Positions 40,901 through 50,001 are shown, counted from the first letter of the stretch. The stretch is 58,022 bases of DNA from Alphaproteobacteria bacterium (GCA_021775915.1 JAJFGW010000043.1:1-58022); one strand, 5' to 3'. Numbers and translations are program-made. Notes: generated by a model from the sequence alone, not told the origin.

Positions 40901-41311
40901 TTAGAGAGCGCCCTGATGGTGGCGGCTGGTCATTTCGTCGATTTCGTCTTCAGAGAAATCAAAATTCTGGCCTAGCTCCTCGATCATGATTTGCCGCATG
41001 ATGAGATTAAGCTCATCACAGGTTTCGCACCATAAATCCAGCAAGGGGCGGCGGAATAGAATAAGCAAATCATCGTCATTGGCGACTTTTTTCTCAACGC
41101 CGGGCGAGATTTGGCTACCGTTTCTATAAAGGGCCACAAGCTCGTAAGGGTCTTCCAGTTCAAGATCACTTTCCAGCACATTATCGGCTAGCTCTTCAAT
41201 CTGGATAATAAGAGAATCGCAGAGTTCCACGAGTTCCTCAGGCAGGCTTTCCAGAACCAGGTCGGCAATAGCTTTCAAATCCTCCACGTTGGGTGGAAGA
41301 GTGAAGTTCAT
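40901..41311 (-). CDS. Zincin-like metallopeptidase family protein with lost active site
   Basis: The 136-residue protein matches throughout the small alphaproteobacterial metallopeptidase family: [25 protein letters not shown] at the start, the loop [33 protein letters not shown], then the region that normally carries HEIGHHFG. Here that motif is E111-E-L-G-Q115-NF, so both metal-binding histidines are replaced while the glutamate and surrounding helix are kept. It should therefore not bind zinc or cleave peptides. AGGA lies 8 bases before the start at 41311. Confidence 0.8.
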   Translation of the reverse strand: MNFTLPPNVEDLKAIADLVLESLPEELVELCDSLIIQIEELADNVLESDLELEDPYELVALYRNGSQISPGVEKKVANDDDLLILFRRPLLDLWCETCDELNLIMRQIMIEELGQNFDFSEDEIDEMTSRHHQGAL

Positions 41312-41402
41312 AATGATTTCCTGTTGGCTCATGACAACTTACCAAATTATACTATATAAAAATGATTCTTTAACAATCTACGCTGAAATGAGGCATTCGA
41401 CA

Positions 41403-41693
41403 ATGGCTGAAAAATTATCCGGAGATGAGATTGAGAAAGCAATGCAGGAGTTAGAGGGGTGGGAAAAGCTGGCTGATAAGGACGCTATCTTTAAATCCTT
41501 TAAATTCAAGAACTTCAGCGAAGCTTGGGGTTTTATGAATCGCGCGGCGTTGCTGGCCGAGAAAATGAATCATCATCCGGAATGGTTTAATGTCTGGAAT
41601 CGGGTTGATGTGACGCTCAACACTCATGATGTTGGCGGGTTATCAGAACTTGACGTCAAGATGGCGAAGCGGATGAATTCTTTTGCTGCCTAG
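41403..41693 (+). CDS. phhB: Pterin-4a-carbinolamine dehydratase
   Basis: The 96-residue protein has the DCoH/PhhB fold signatures: [45 protein letters not shown] in segments, with the catalytic histidines in [29 protein letters not shown]. The enzyme dehydrates 4a-hydroxytetrahydropterin after aromatic amino acid hydroxylation. No hydroxylase gene is in the window. The start at 41403 gives the usual family length; the frame is open far upstream but has no family match there. Its last 38 bases overlap the convergent gene at 41656. Confidence 0.92.
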   Translation: MAEKLSGDEIEKAMQELEGWEKLADKDAIFKSFKFKNFSEAWGFMNRAALLAEKMNHHPEWFNVWNRVDVTLNTHDVGGLSELDVKMAKRMNSFAA

Positions 41694-42474
41694 CTTCTTT
41701 GGCTGACTTGTCGATACTCGCAATCATGCCCTTAATAACGAACCAGTCATATTTTTCAATATCTTCATATGTTGGCCCTATCACGCATTGTTCTTTGGTT
41801 AGGAGGATATAGGGCACTGTTCTATTCTCAAGGTGATTGAGAATGGTTTCTTTATGCTTTTCTAAAATTTCGCTAACAGATTCAGAATGCTCGGCTTCGA
41901 TTTGAATAAGAAGCGGCAGGTCTTCTGCCTTTAATTTACATCTTCGCGGTGTTTCCCGGTGCAAAAGATCGTAGGCATTTTTTACAGCGATAAGTCCTAA
42001 ATCTTCTTTGGCATTTATCATGCGTTTGTCGCGCGTTACGATAGCTTTGATTTTATTTTTGATGGCCCACCGCCAGACTTGAGGGTCCTTTGCGCCGTTA
42101 AGGTCTGCATGCTCGGTATGGGTGGCCCGGCCAAAAGCGTGCCATAAAGAGATCGCAAAAAGCTTGGACAGGTTTTCATCAATAAGAAAATGGTGCACTG
42201 TCGCGGGCCAGCCTTCGACATGGTCTGCGTATAGTCCGGGAAATTTGGAGATCAGAATGCTACGCGCGGCCTTGATGTCATTATGACTTATATCCGGATC
42301 CTTTTTGCTGATGGCATTGTCATTAAGTCTTTTGTTTGAGAGGTGGTTGAAAACATCGCGTAAGGTTACCTTACGCACCTTTCCCCCTTTAACCAGCACA
42401 GTCTTCAGGACTGTGCTGTCAAGCTCGTCAAGCGATGCTTGTGGTCGCTTTTGTCTTTTGTCTGTATGGGTCAT
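41656..42474 (-). CDS. PIN-like (DUF5615-type) nuclease-fold protein with an extra C-terminal region
   Basis: The 272-residue protein has, at about residues 90-160, the small PIN-like pattern [39 protein letters not shown] then AIVTRDKRM: the acidic residues expected at a PIN metal site (D in LIDEN, D in KDPQVW, D in TRDKRM). Before it lies a basic DNA-binding-like segment ([20 protein letters not shown]), and after it about 100 residues of helix ([25 protein letters not shown]). DUF5615 proteins are often toxins of toxin-antitoxin pairs, but no antitoxin gene is adjacent. Overlap with phhB is 38 bases. Confidence 0.6.
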   Translation of the reverse strand: MTHTDKRQKRPQASLDELDSTVLKTVLVKGGKVRKVTLRDVFNHLSNKRLNDNAISKKDPDISHNDIKAARSILISKFPGLYADHVEGWPATVHHFLIDENLSKLFAISLWHAFGRATHTEHADLNGAKDPQVWRWAIKNKIKAIVTRDKRMINAKEDLGLIAVKNAYDLLHRETPRRCKLKAEDLPLLIQIEAEHSESVSEILEKHKETILNHLENRTVPYILLTKEQCVIGPTYEDIEKYDWFVIKGMIASIDKSAKEARQQKNSSASPS

Positions 42475-42530
42475 ATGCCCTTTATAAACAAGAGATTGCT
42501 AAAATACAAACTTACCTAAAAAATCAACGA

Positions 42531-43586
42531 TTAACGCGAGGTTTCGTTAATGGCCTCAAGCGCTTTTGCCCCTGGACACAGCGTCTTTTCGTCAAGATTG
42601 CGCAAAGGGTGTTTTGTCGTTGTACCCAGTACATCATGCAAGTCATGTGACTCCGGATCGACAAAGAGCAGTCCGGTTAGGATCTCTCCTTTTTCTTTGG
42701 CTTTTTCTTCTGCAGCCAAGGCGCCGCGCCGGTTCTGCGGGTCGTAATCATCTCCCAGCTTGTTCAGCCTTATATGAGCGCCGTCATGCAGCGTAATGTC
42801 GGTCATTTCGCCGGGTTTGTAATCCACCTTGATTTCTGCCTCTTCCGGTACAAAGTCCACTTTGCCCGTCATTTCCATGTGTTCGCGCATGTGGGCATAG
42901 GACTTTGTCGATCCTGGCGTATTATTAAAGGTTACGCAGGGCGAAATGATGTCAAGGAAAGCAAAGCCCTTATGGCTCAGCCCGGCCTTAATAAGCGGTA
43001 CAAGTTGTTCCTTATCGCCGGAAAACCCGCGCGCGACAAAGGACGCGCCCAAATCAAGCGCCATACTAACCAGATCAACCGGTGCAAATTCATTAGGGAT
43101 GCCGCCTTTAGCGGCGGAGCCGACATCGGCGGTGGCGGAATCCTGCCCTTTGGTCAGGCCGTAACAACCGTTATTTTCGACCATATAGAGCATATTCAGG
43201 TTGCGGCGGGCGATATGCACGAATTGGCCAATGCCGATAGAGGCGGTATCGCCGTCCCCGGAAATGCCGAGATAGATCATATCGCGGTTGGCAAGGTTTG
43301 CGCCTGTGGCAATCGAAGGCATGCGTCCATGGACAGAGTTAAAGCCGTGTGACTGGCTCAGGAAGTAAGCCGGTGTTTTGGATGAGCAGCCAATGCCTGA
43401 AATCTTGGCCACAGTATGCGGTTTGATCGAAAGCTCGAAACAGGCCTGTACCACGGCGGCGGTAATGGAGTCGTGCCCGCAGCCTGCGCAGAGCGTGGAT
43501 ATTACGCCTTCGTAATCTTTTCGGGTGCAGCCAATCTCGTTCGTGTTGGAACAGGGGTGGCGGAATTGCGGGTTTATGTAGCTCAT
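42531..43586 (-). CDS. korB: 2-oxoglutarate:ferredoxin oxidoreductase, beta subunit
   Basis: The 351-residue protein carries the thiamine diphosphate site and one 4Fe-4S cluster of 2-oxoacid:ferredoxin oxidoreductases: C33-x-x-C36 in TLCAGCGHDS, a third cysteine in ISGIGCSSKTPAYF, the TDP motif GISGDGDTASIGIGQFVH...NNGCYGLTKGQ, and the fourth cysteine in IISPCVTFNN. The enzyme converts 2-oxoglutarate + CoA to succinyl-CoA + CO2 with reduced ferredoxin. The substrate is inferred from the paired alpha subunit and the glutamate dehydrogenase in the same operon. It starts 3 bases after korA. Confidence 0.93.
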   Translation of the reverse strand: MSYINPQFRHPCSNTNEIGCTRKDYEGVISTLCAGCGHDSITAAVVQACFELSIKPHTVAKISGIGCSSKTPAYFLSQSHGFNSVHGRMPSIATGANLANRDMIYLGISGDGDTASIGIGQFVHIARRNLNMLYMVENNGCYGLTKGQDSATADVGSAAKGGIPNEFAPVDLVSMALDLGASFVARGFSGDKEQLVPLIKAGLSHKGFAFLDIISPCVTFNNTPGSTKSYAHMREHMEMTGKVDFVPEEAEIKVDYKPGEMTDITLHDGAHIRLNKLGDDYDPQNRRGALAAEEKAKEKGEILTGLLFVDPESHDLHDVLGTTTKHPLRNLDEKTLCPGAKALEAINETSR

Positions 43587-43589
43587 GAT

Positions 43590-45419
43590 TTACGCCGCCT
43601 TTTTCTTTTTGATGTTGAGGTGATCCTCAATCTGTTCACGAATTTCCTGTGCGGTGATCGGGCGCCCACTATAGCCCAGAACCGGCACGAGCTTGGCCGG
43701 GTCTGTCTCGCATTCTTTCATCAGCAGCGTGCGCATCTGCGCGTCGCGATTTTGCTCGATGACATAGAGCGTTTCATGCGCGGCCAGAAATTCCTCAACG
43801 TCTTTGTTAAACGGAAAAGCGCGCAGGCGCATCGCGTCAAAGCTATGGCCTTCTTGTTCCAGTAGATCGAGTGCTTCCTGTGTTGCGTAATCGCTGGTGC
43901 CGTAATAGATCACGCCGCTTGTCGCGCCGTCTTCTTTACGTTTGATTTCCGGTTTGGGCACAAGTGTTTTGGCTGTCTCCCACTTACGTTCCAACCGTTT
44001 CATGCATTCAACGTAATCATCGCTGTTTTCGGTATAGGCGGCGTAAGCATTATGCGAGCTGCCACGGGTGAAGAACGAGCCTTTGGACGGGTGTGTGCCG
44101 GGAAGGGTGCGGGTGCCAATGCCATCGCCGTCCTTGTCCAGATAACGTCCAAAGCGTTCGGTCATTTTCTCCAAATCATCTTCGGATAGAACCTTACCGC
44201 GCTTATATTCGCGTTTATCGTCCCATTCCAGTGGCTCTGATACATTGTCATTCATGCCGAGATCCAGATCACTCATCACGATGATCGCCGTTTGGAGCTG
44301 GTCGGAAAGGTCGAAGGCATCGGCAGACATATCAAAGCACTCTTTAGGCCGGGACGGGATCAGCAGTACATGTTTGGTATCGCCGTGCGAGGCGTAAGCG
44401 CATGAGATAATGTCCGATTGCTGGGTTCTCGTGGGCATGCCTGTGGAAGGGCCGGAGCGCTGAATATCAAAGAGCACCGCCGGGATTTCCGCAAAGTAAG
44501 ACAGTCCTAAAAATTCGCTCATCAGTGATACACCGGGGCCGCTGGTGGCCGTAAAGGCGCGCGCGCCCATCCATGACGCGCCCAGAACCATCCCCATAGC
44601 GGCCAGCTCATCTTCGGCCTGCAGTACGGCATAATTCTTCTCGCCCGTTGTTTCGCAAGTGCGGAGGCGTGCCGCATATTTTTTGAAGGAATCAACCACC
44701 GAGGTTGAGGGTGTAATCGGATACCAGCCCACGACCGAAGCGCCGCCGTAAAGCGCGCCAAGCGCGAGCGCGCTATTGCCGTCTATCAGGATTTTGTTGT
44801 CTGTTTTGTTTGTGGCCTTAACGCGAATGCCAAGAGGGCAGTCGAAATGTTCTTTGGCGTAGTTATAACCCAGCTCCAGCGCGCCTATATTGGGTTTAAT
44901 AAGGCGCTCTTTGCCTTTGAACTGGTCGCTGATCAGGTTTTTAAGCACTTCAAAGTCAAGATCAGTCAGTGCCGCAAGAGCGCCGATATAGATGATATTT
45001 TTAAATAGCAGGCGCAGCTTCGGATCTTCATATTCACGCAGGCACATTTCAGTCAGTGGCAGACCAATATAATTAATATCATCGCGTTTTAAGTGCGACC
45101 CAAGTCGCTTTGTGTTGTCGTAAATTAAATAGCCGCCGGAAACAACGGTCTTGGTGTCAGCAGCCATGCTTTGCGGGTTCATCGCAACCATAATATCAAC
45201 ATCATTGCTGCGCTGGCCGAGATAGCCCTTTTCACTGACGCGGATTTCGTACCATGTCGGCAGGCCTTGGATATTGGACGGAAAGATGTTTTTCGGACTA
45301 ACCGGAATGCCCATACGAAATGCCGTGCGCGCAAACAGTAAATTAGCGCTCCACGACCCTGTGCCGTTAACATTGGCAAAACGGATCACAAATTCATTTG
45401 TTGTTTTAAGCGGCTTCAT
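43590..45419 (-). CDS. korA: 2-oxoglutarate:ferredoxin oxidoreductase, fused gamma-alpha subunit
   Basis: The 609-residue protein fuses the gamma domain (FANVNGTGSWSANLLFARTAFRMG, residues about 15-190, which binds CoA) to the alpha domain (GNSALALGALYGGASVVGWYPITPSTSVVDSF, residues about 215-400, and GPGVSLMSEFLGLSYFAEIPAVLFDIQRSGPSTGMPTR). This is the two-subunit architecture of KorA in bacteria. GGAG precedes the start, which overlaps the stop of the flavoprotein gene by 14 bases. With KorB and the GltD-like flavoprotein it probably forms an NADP- or ferredoxin-linked 2-oxoglutarate oxidoreductase. Confidence 0.94.
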   Translation of the reverse strand: MKPLKTTNEFVIRFANVNGTGSWSANLLFARTAFRMGIPVSPKNIFPSNIQGLPTWYEIRVSEKGYLGQRSNDVDIMVAMNPQSMAADTKTVVSGGYLIYDNTKRLGSHLKRDDINYIGLPLTEMCLREYEDPKLRLLFKNIIYIGALAALTDLDFEVLKNLISDQFKGKERLIKPNIGALELGYNYAKEHFDCPLGIRVKATNKTDNKILIDGNSALALGALYGGASVVGWYPITPSTSVVDSFKKYAARLRTCETTGEKNYAVLQAEDELAAMGMVLGASWMGARAFTATSGPGVSLMSEFLGLSYFAEIPAVLFDIQRSGPSTGMPTRTQQSDIISCAYASHGDTKHVLLIPSRPKECFDMSADAFDLSDQLQTAIIVMSDLDLGMNDNVSEPLEWDDKREYKRGKVLSEDDLEKMTERFGRYLDKDGDGIGTRTLPGTHPSKGSFFTRGSSHNAYAAYTENSDDYVECMKRLERKWETAKTLVPKPEIKRKEDGATSGVIYYGTSDYATQEALDLLEQEGHSFDAMRLRAFPFNKDVEEFLAAHETLYVIEQNRDAQMRTLLMKECETDPAKLVPVLGYSGRPITAQEIREQIEDHLNIKKKKAA

Positions 45420-47259
45420 CTTTTCTCCGCTCCTTTAATGTTTCGGGCGTGAGCTGTGGCCCTTTTTCGTTATAGGTTTTGGTAACGTTATAGAGGAATT
45501 TTTGCATGTCCCACGCCGCGGTGGGGCAGCGTTCGGCGCACAACCCGCAATGCAGGCAGACATCTTCGTCTTTGACCATGACGCGGTTTGTTTTGTTGGG
45601 CAGGCCGCCGGAGATATATAAGTCCTGCTCTTTGTTTTCAGCAGGCGCGGTTAGCCGCGTCCGCAAATCATCTTCTTCGCCAGTTGTCGTGAAGGTAATG
45701 CAGTTGGTCGGACAAATATCAACGCAGGCATCACATTCTATGCATTTATCTTCGGTAAATACCGTTTGCGCATCGCAGTTCAGGCAGCGCATCGCCTCAT
45801 CAAGGGCTTGTTGCTCGTTAAAACCAAGCTCAACTTCCAGTTTGATGTCTTTGAGCGCTTTCTTTTTGTCGGCATGAGGGACAATAAAGCGGTCGTCATT
45901 GGATATATCGTTATCGTAGGCCCATTCATGTACGCCCATTTTCTGGCTCATCAAATTCACGGTTGGTGGCAGGCGGTCTGTCACATTTTCACCGGAGCAA
46001 AAACGGTCAATAGAAATGGCGGCCTGATGCCCGTGGGCGACAGCGGTAATAATGTTCTCAGGCCCGAAAGCGGAATCGCCGCCAAAGAAAACATGGGGCA
46101 GGGTCGATTGAAATGTTTCTTTATCAAGAACAGGCAAGTCCCATTTGCCAAATTCAAGCCCGAGGTCGCGCTCAATCCACGGAAAAGCATTGTCCTGTCC
46201 GATCGCAATCAGGACGTCATCGCACTCCATAAGAACATCCGGTTCGCCGGTGGGAACCAATGTGCGCTTGCCGTTGTCATCGTAAACAGCTTCGACCAGC
46301 TCAAAAATCATTCCGGTTAGCTTGCCGTTTTCAATTTTAAATTCTTTCGGGACGTGGTTTTCAAACATCGGGATGTCTTCGCCCTTCGCGTCCTCAATTT
46401 CCCACGGTGAGGCTTTCATGGTTTTGGCCGGGCTGCGCACAACAATCCGCACATCATCCCCGCCGAGCCGCCGTGAAGTCCGGCAACAATCCATTGCCGT
46501 ATTACCGCCGCCTAAAACTAAAACTTTTTTACCGATTTTTTTCGTGTGCTCAAACGCAACGCTCGCCAGCCAGTCAATGCCGATATGGATGTTTGCATCA
46601 CCTTCTTGCCGTCCGGGCAGCTTGGGCAGATCGCCGCCGCGCGGTGCGCCGGTGCCGACAAAAATAGCATCGTAATTTTGATCCAGTATCTCTTTCATAC
46701 TATCAACGCGGGTTTCAAAATGCGTTTCGACACCCATATCCAGAACGTAATTCACTTCCTCGGCCAGAACCTCATCAGGCAGGCGGAAAGAGGGAATCTG
46801 GCTGCGCATCATGCCGCCGCCTTTTTTCTGGTCGTCATATAAAATGCAATCATAACCCAGAGGCATGAGATCGCGCATCACGGTCAGGGATGCCGGGCCA
46901 GCGCCGATAAAAGCCACACGCTTACCGTTTTTCTTTTGCGGGATCGGCGGCATGAGGGATTTAACGTCGCCTTTATGGTCGGCGCAAACACGCTTCAGGC
47001 GGCAAATCGCCACCGGCTCTTCATCTTCGGTGTCTTTGAGGCGCCCCCGACGGCAGGCAGGCTCACACGGGCGGTCGCAGGTGCGCCCTAAAATACCGGG
47101 AAAGACATTTGATTCCCAGTTCACCATAAAGGCTTCGGTATATTTTCCGGCGGCGATCAGGCGGATATATTCCGGCACGGGCGTGTGGGCGGGACAGGCA
47201 TATTGGCAGTCTACCACCTTATGAAAATACTCAGGGTCTTTTATGTCTGTCGGTTTCAA
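45406..47259 (-). CDS. GltD-like FAD/NAD(P)H oxidoreductase with C-terminal ferredoxin domain
   Basis: The 617-residue protein has an N-terminal Fe-S region (VDCQYACPAHTPVPEY, GRTCDRPCEPACRRG), the FAD-binding GKRVAFIGAGPASLTVMRDL, the NADPH site KVLVLGGGNTAMDCCRTSRRLG with the following VRSPAK, and GGDSAFGPENIITAVAHG. A C-terminal ferredoxin domain has two 4Fe-4S motifs, CIECDACVDICP and CLHCGLCAERCP. The arrangement matches NADPH:ferredoxin oxidoreductases such as the KorC-type partners of 2-oxoglutarate oxidoreductase. The start is a TTG (47259) with GGAGCAGAG about 14 bases upstream and no closer ATG; it lies 8 bases after the dehydrogenase gene. Confidence 0.88.
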   Translation of the reverse strand: MKPTDIKDPEYFHKVVDCQYACPAHTPVPEYIRLIAAGKYTEAFMVNWESNVFPGILGRTCDRPCEPACRRGRLKDTEDEEPVAICRLKRVCADHKGDVKSLMPPIPQKKNGKRVAFIGAGPASLTVMRDLMPLGYDCILYDDQKKGGGMMRSQIPSFRLPDEVLAEEVNYVLDMGVETHFETRVDSMKEILDQNYDAIFVGTGAPRGGDLPKLPGRQEGDANIHIGIDWLASVAFEHTKKIGKKVLVLGGGNTAMDCCRTSRRLGGDDVRIVVRSPAKTMKASPWEIEDAKGEDIPMFENHVPKEFKIENGKLTGMIFELVEAVYDDNGKRTLVPTGEPDVLMECDDVLIAIGQDNAFPWIERDLGLEFGKWDLPVLDKETFQSTLPHVFFGGDSAFGPENIITAVAHGHQAAISIDRFCSGENVTDRLPPTVNLMSQKMGVHEWAYDNDISNDDRFIVPHADKKKALKDIKLEVELGFNEQQALDEAMRCLNCDAQTVFTEDKCIECDACVDICPTNCITFTTTGEEDDLRTRLTAPAENKEQDLYISGGLPNKTNRVMVKDEDVCLHCGLCAERCPTAAWDMQKFLYNVTKTYNEKGPQLTPETLKERRKDEAA

Positions 47260-47267
47260 GGTTACGG

Positions 47268-48527
47268 TTACTCTGCTCCTAAAATATTACGATAGGCCAT
47301 ATATTGCCCTACATGTGACGGGTCTGCATTTAGTGCTTCAACCATCTCCAGCATTTCGCGAACGTTATCACTTATTTTGCTGATCGTCATGTCTTTTGCC
47401 TCTTTTACTTTGGCGCGGGTTTTTGCGTTTTCTTCAGGCGTTATATCAGATGTTAACTCCACAAATGCTGCAATAACCCCGCCCGGATTAGCAATGAAAT
47501 CCGGAACAAAATGAATACCGCGCGCAATGAGGTCTTCATAAACGTCCGTTGATATAGGGTTGTTTGCGCCCTCACTAATAAAGCCGGCATTTACCCGGTC
47601 TGCATTATCTTTTGTGATGACATACTGGATGGCGCAGGGGAACAAAACATCGACCTCCTGATAGAGGACATCTTGCGGATCGTCGGAAATTTTGCGGCCT
47701 TCTTTGGAAATAAGAGCGATGGCCGTTTCAACGTCTTGCGTGGTAAGGGCTTCTTGTAAGTTGCCGGATGTTTCGTTGTCAAATATCCATGTGCCGCCAT
47801 ATTTAGGGTCAGCTAGCGCTGCCAGTTGCCCACCATATTCCGAAAAATAGCGCAAAACCGCGGCGCCCATCGCGCCGAGTCCCTGCACAGCAAAGCGCGC
47901 ATTTTCAACGGGCTTCTTATTATATTCTAAAAGTGTTCTGGCTGCGACCGCAACGCCAAGACCGGCAATGCCTTCATGGTCGTAATCCGTGCCGCCCATC
48001 TCTACCGGTTTGCCTGTAAAGCATGTGGTTGAGTTTAGCTCGTCACAAGCCCAGAGCGCATGAATGGGGGCCGCGCCAATATCAAAACCGAACCCACCCC
48101 AAATGCCGCCATTTTCACGTAAATATGGCGCGCAGAGCTGTACGAAACGTCTGTATTTTTGTTCGAAGTCAGGGGCTTTAGGGTTAGCTTTCAGCCCTGT
48201 TTTTGCGCCGCCCATCGGCAGCCCGGCCGCCGCATTTTTTAGCGCGGCAGAGCGCGCCAGCATTTTTATATCATCAAGTGTAACGTCTGGCGTAATACGG
48301 GTTCCGCCTTTGCCACAACCTTTTCCGGTATTGTCTAGCGGGCCGCCTTTGCTGATGTTTGTATTCCAGACGACAATGTAACCCTCAACGTCCATATCAG
48401 GGTCGGTTAAAGTCAATGCCAGTTCAGGCTCCATGGCATCAAAGCGACTTTTTAATTCTGTGAATGTTTCGCTGAATTGCTCTTCGGTGGCAGGAAGAGA
48501 GGAGATGTTTTTTGCTGCAATAACCAT
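47268..48527 (-). CDS. Glutamate dehydrogenase family (Glu/Leu/Phe/Val dehydrogenase)
   Basis: The 419-residue protein has the dinucleotide-dependent amino acid dehydrogenase plan: GKGCGKGGTRITPDVTLDDIKMLARSAALKNAAAGLPMGGAKTGL, with the catalytic lysine region, then ENGGIWGGFGFDIGAAP and the Rossmann loop FAVQGLGAMGAAVLRYF. SEGANNPIS and IHFVPDFIANPGGVIAAFVE close the domain. The length and plan fit hexameric glutamate dehydrogenase. Leucine or valine use cannot be excluded by eye, but the operon with 2-oxoglutarate oxidoreductase supports glutamate. The ATG at 48527 has AGAG at 8 bases; a GTG at 48536 is less likely. It heads the four-gene operon. Confidence 0.85.
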   Translation of the reverse strand: MVIAAKNISSLPATEEQFSETFTELKSRFDAMEPELALTLTDPDMDVEGYIVVWNTNISKGGPLDNTGKGCGKGGTRITPDVTLDDIKMLARSAALKNAAAGLPMGGAKTGLKANPKAPDFEQKYRRFVQLCAPYLRENGGIWGGFGFDIGAAPIHALWACDELNSTTCFTGKPVEMGGTDYDHEGIAGLGVAVAARTLLEYNKKPVENARFAVQGLGAMGAAVLRYFSEYGGQLAALADPKYGGTWIFDNETSGNLQEALTTQDVETAIALISKEGRKISDDPQDVLYQEVDVLFPCAIQYVITKDNADRVNAGFISEGANNPISTDVYEDLIARGIHFVPDFIANPGGVIAAFVELTSDITPEENAKTRAKVKEAKDMTISKISDNVREMLEMVEALNADPSHVGQYMAYRNILGAE

Positions 48528-48664
48528 TATATACACTCTGATTTTGTATGATTATCGCAGGTTATGACACTTCGATAGGAGAATCAAGACGGACTGTGTG
48601 GGGAGGGGCTGTTCATGCGCCGTATTTTTGAGCCGTATTTTTTTATTGTTCCGCACAGGAAATC

Positions 48665-49270
48665 GTGAGAGTCTTAACACCAATGGGATATGAATTTAAA
48701 AATGCAACTATTCTTGTCGTGGATGATATGCAGCCGATGTTGGCGCTGACAAGCTCTCTCCTGAAAATTTTCGGGTTTGATAATGTTATGATGGCGCGTG
48801 ATGGGGAAGAGGGATTCGAAATGTTCTGCGAACATAGCCCTGACCTTGTCCTGACCGACTGGCTGATGGAACCTTGTGATGGTACGGAGCTTATAAGGAA
48901 AATAAGGAACGACCCTAAATCGCCGAACAAGTTTGTTCCTGTTATTATGATGACCGGTTACAGCCATAAAATGCGGGTGGAGCAGGCGCGGGACAGTGGT
49001 ATAACGGAGTTTCTGGTGAAGCCTTTTCGGGCGAAGGACTTATATTCCCGTATTGAGCAGCTTATTGAAAAGCCGCGCCGTTTTGTAGATGCTGAGGTGT
49101 TTTTTGGCCCGGACAGGCGTCGTAAAAGACCCAAAAATTATGCTGGTCCGCAACGCCGTGACGCTGATGAATTTTCAGAAATTGCGAGTATGCCGGGAAA
49201 AGAAGCTGCGGACTTGTTGCGTGAGTTAAAGAAACAGGCAAAGAAAACAGCAGAGAACGAAGAGAAATAG
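48665..49270 (+). CDS. CheY-like response regulator with C-terminal tail
   Basis: The 201-residue protein has a receiver domain (residues about 12-135): the acidic pocket in ILVVDDMQPM, the phosphorylated aspartate D65 in LVLTDWLMEP, MMTGYS and the lysine of LVKPFRAKDL. A basic linker (PDRRRKRPKNYAGPQRRDADEF) and a helical tail follow, without an output domain. GTG at 48665 has AGGA at 5 bases; ATG at 48683 is possible. The tail, with its FGPDRRRK motif, occurs in motility-linked regulators of related alphaproteobacteria. The next two genes follow at 4 and 52 bases. Confidence 0.88.
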   Translation: MRVLTPMGYEFKNATILVVDDMQPMLALTSSLLKIFGFDNVMMARDGEEGFEMFCEHSPDLVLTDWLMEPCDGTELIRKIRNDPKSPNKFVPVIMMTGYSHKMRVEQARDSGITEFLVKPFRAKDLYSRIEQLIEKPRRFVDAEVFFGPDRRRKRPKNYAGPQRRDADEFSEIASMPGKEAADLLRELKKQAKKTAENEEK

Positions 49271-49274
49271 TCCT

Positions 49275-49769
49275 ATGGCAAGAACAAAATACATAGATCC
49301 TCCTAATGTCTTACGAGAAAAAATTGGCTATGGCGGTATCGATCCTCTGAGGCTGACCAGGGGTGAGGAGTATATTGATAGCAATGACATGGATTTTGCG
49401 CCTTATGCTCTTGATGTAATGGAGCGGCTTAACAATATTGTGGCCGAGGCAAAATCCGATAAAGTCAAAGGCCGCGCGGCTGTGGATATAGTTACGCAGC
49501 CTATTATGGAGCTTAAGGCCAATGGCGGCATGTTTAAATATATGCTGGTATCGGAAATTGCCGGTATCGTATTGAATTTCTTGGAAAATATTGATGAGCT
49601 TAATGATGACGTCTATGAGGTTATTGAGGCCCATCAGAACACATTGAATGCCATTGTGTCGAATAAGCTGGAGGGTTCCGGTGGCAAGGAAGGCCGCGCT
49701 CTGGCGTTAGAGCTTTACGCAGCCTGTAAGCGTTATTACGCAAAACATGAGATTCAACCGCGCGGCTAA
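49275..49769 (+). CDS. Hypothetical protein in a response-regulator operon
   Basis: The 164-residue product has no signal or membrane segment. It is mostly helical, with DPLRLTRGEEYIDSNDMDFAPYALDVMERLNNIVAEAK and KANGGMFKYMLVSEIAGIVLNFLENIDELNDDVYEVIEAH as the central blocks. I recognise it only as a type of protein often encoded after the CheY-like regulator in alphaproteobacteria; the function is unknown. It starts 4 bases after the regulator, with the ribosome binding site inside the end of that gene. Confidence 0.7.
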   Translation: MARTKYIDPPNVLREKIGYGGIDPLRLTRGEEYIDSNDMDFAPYALDVMERLNNIVAEAKSDKVKGRAAVDIVTQPIMELKANGGMFKYMLVSEIAGIVLNFLENIDELNDDVYEVIEAHQNTLNAIVSNKLEGSGGKEGRALALELYAACKRYYAKHEIQPRG

Positions 49770-49821
49770 CCTCCTGTTAATCCGGGGTCTGTATAATCTT
49801 ATTAGGAAAGGATTCTTTGGC

Positions 49822-50001
49822 ATGGCAGGAATATCTGCAGGCGTAGCGGTACAGGCCGCGTTAACACGGCAGGCAATCGCGCTCGAAGTTCTTAAGCAGA
49901 GCGCCGATTTGCAGCAGAAATCGGCCGACATTCTTTTGGAATCTATAGTCAATGTTCCCGCGTCCGGAAATCGTGGCGCGAATGTGAATATCAGCGCTTA
50001 A
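49822..50001 (+). CDS. YjfB-like small motility-associated protein
   Basis: The 59-residue product, MAGISAGVAVQAALTRQAIALEVLKQSADLQQKSADILLESI and a short tail, matches the YjfB putative motility family in length and in the A/Q-rich helix with LKQSADLQQ. GGAAAGGA lies about 11 bases before the ATG at 49822; the frame is open to 49747 but the extra residues do not fit the family. It closes the CheY-like operon and overlaps the convergent ribokinase stop by 4 bases. Confidence 0.7.
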   Translation: MAGISAGVAVQAALTRQAIALEVLKQSADLQQKSADILLESIVNVPASGNRGANVNISA

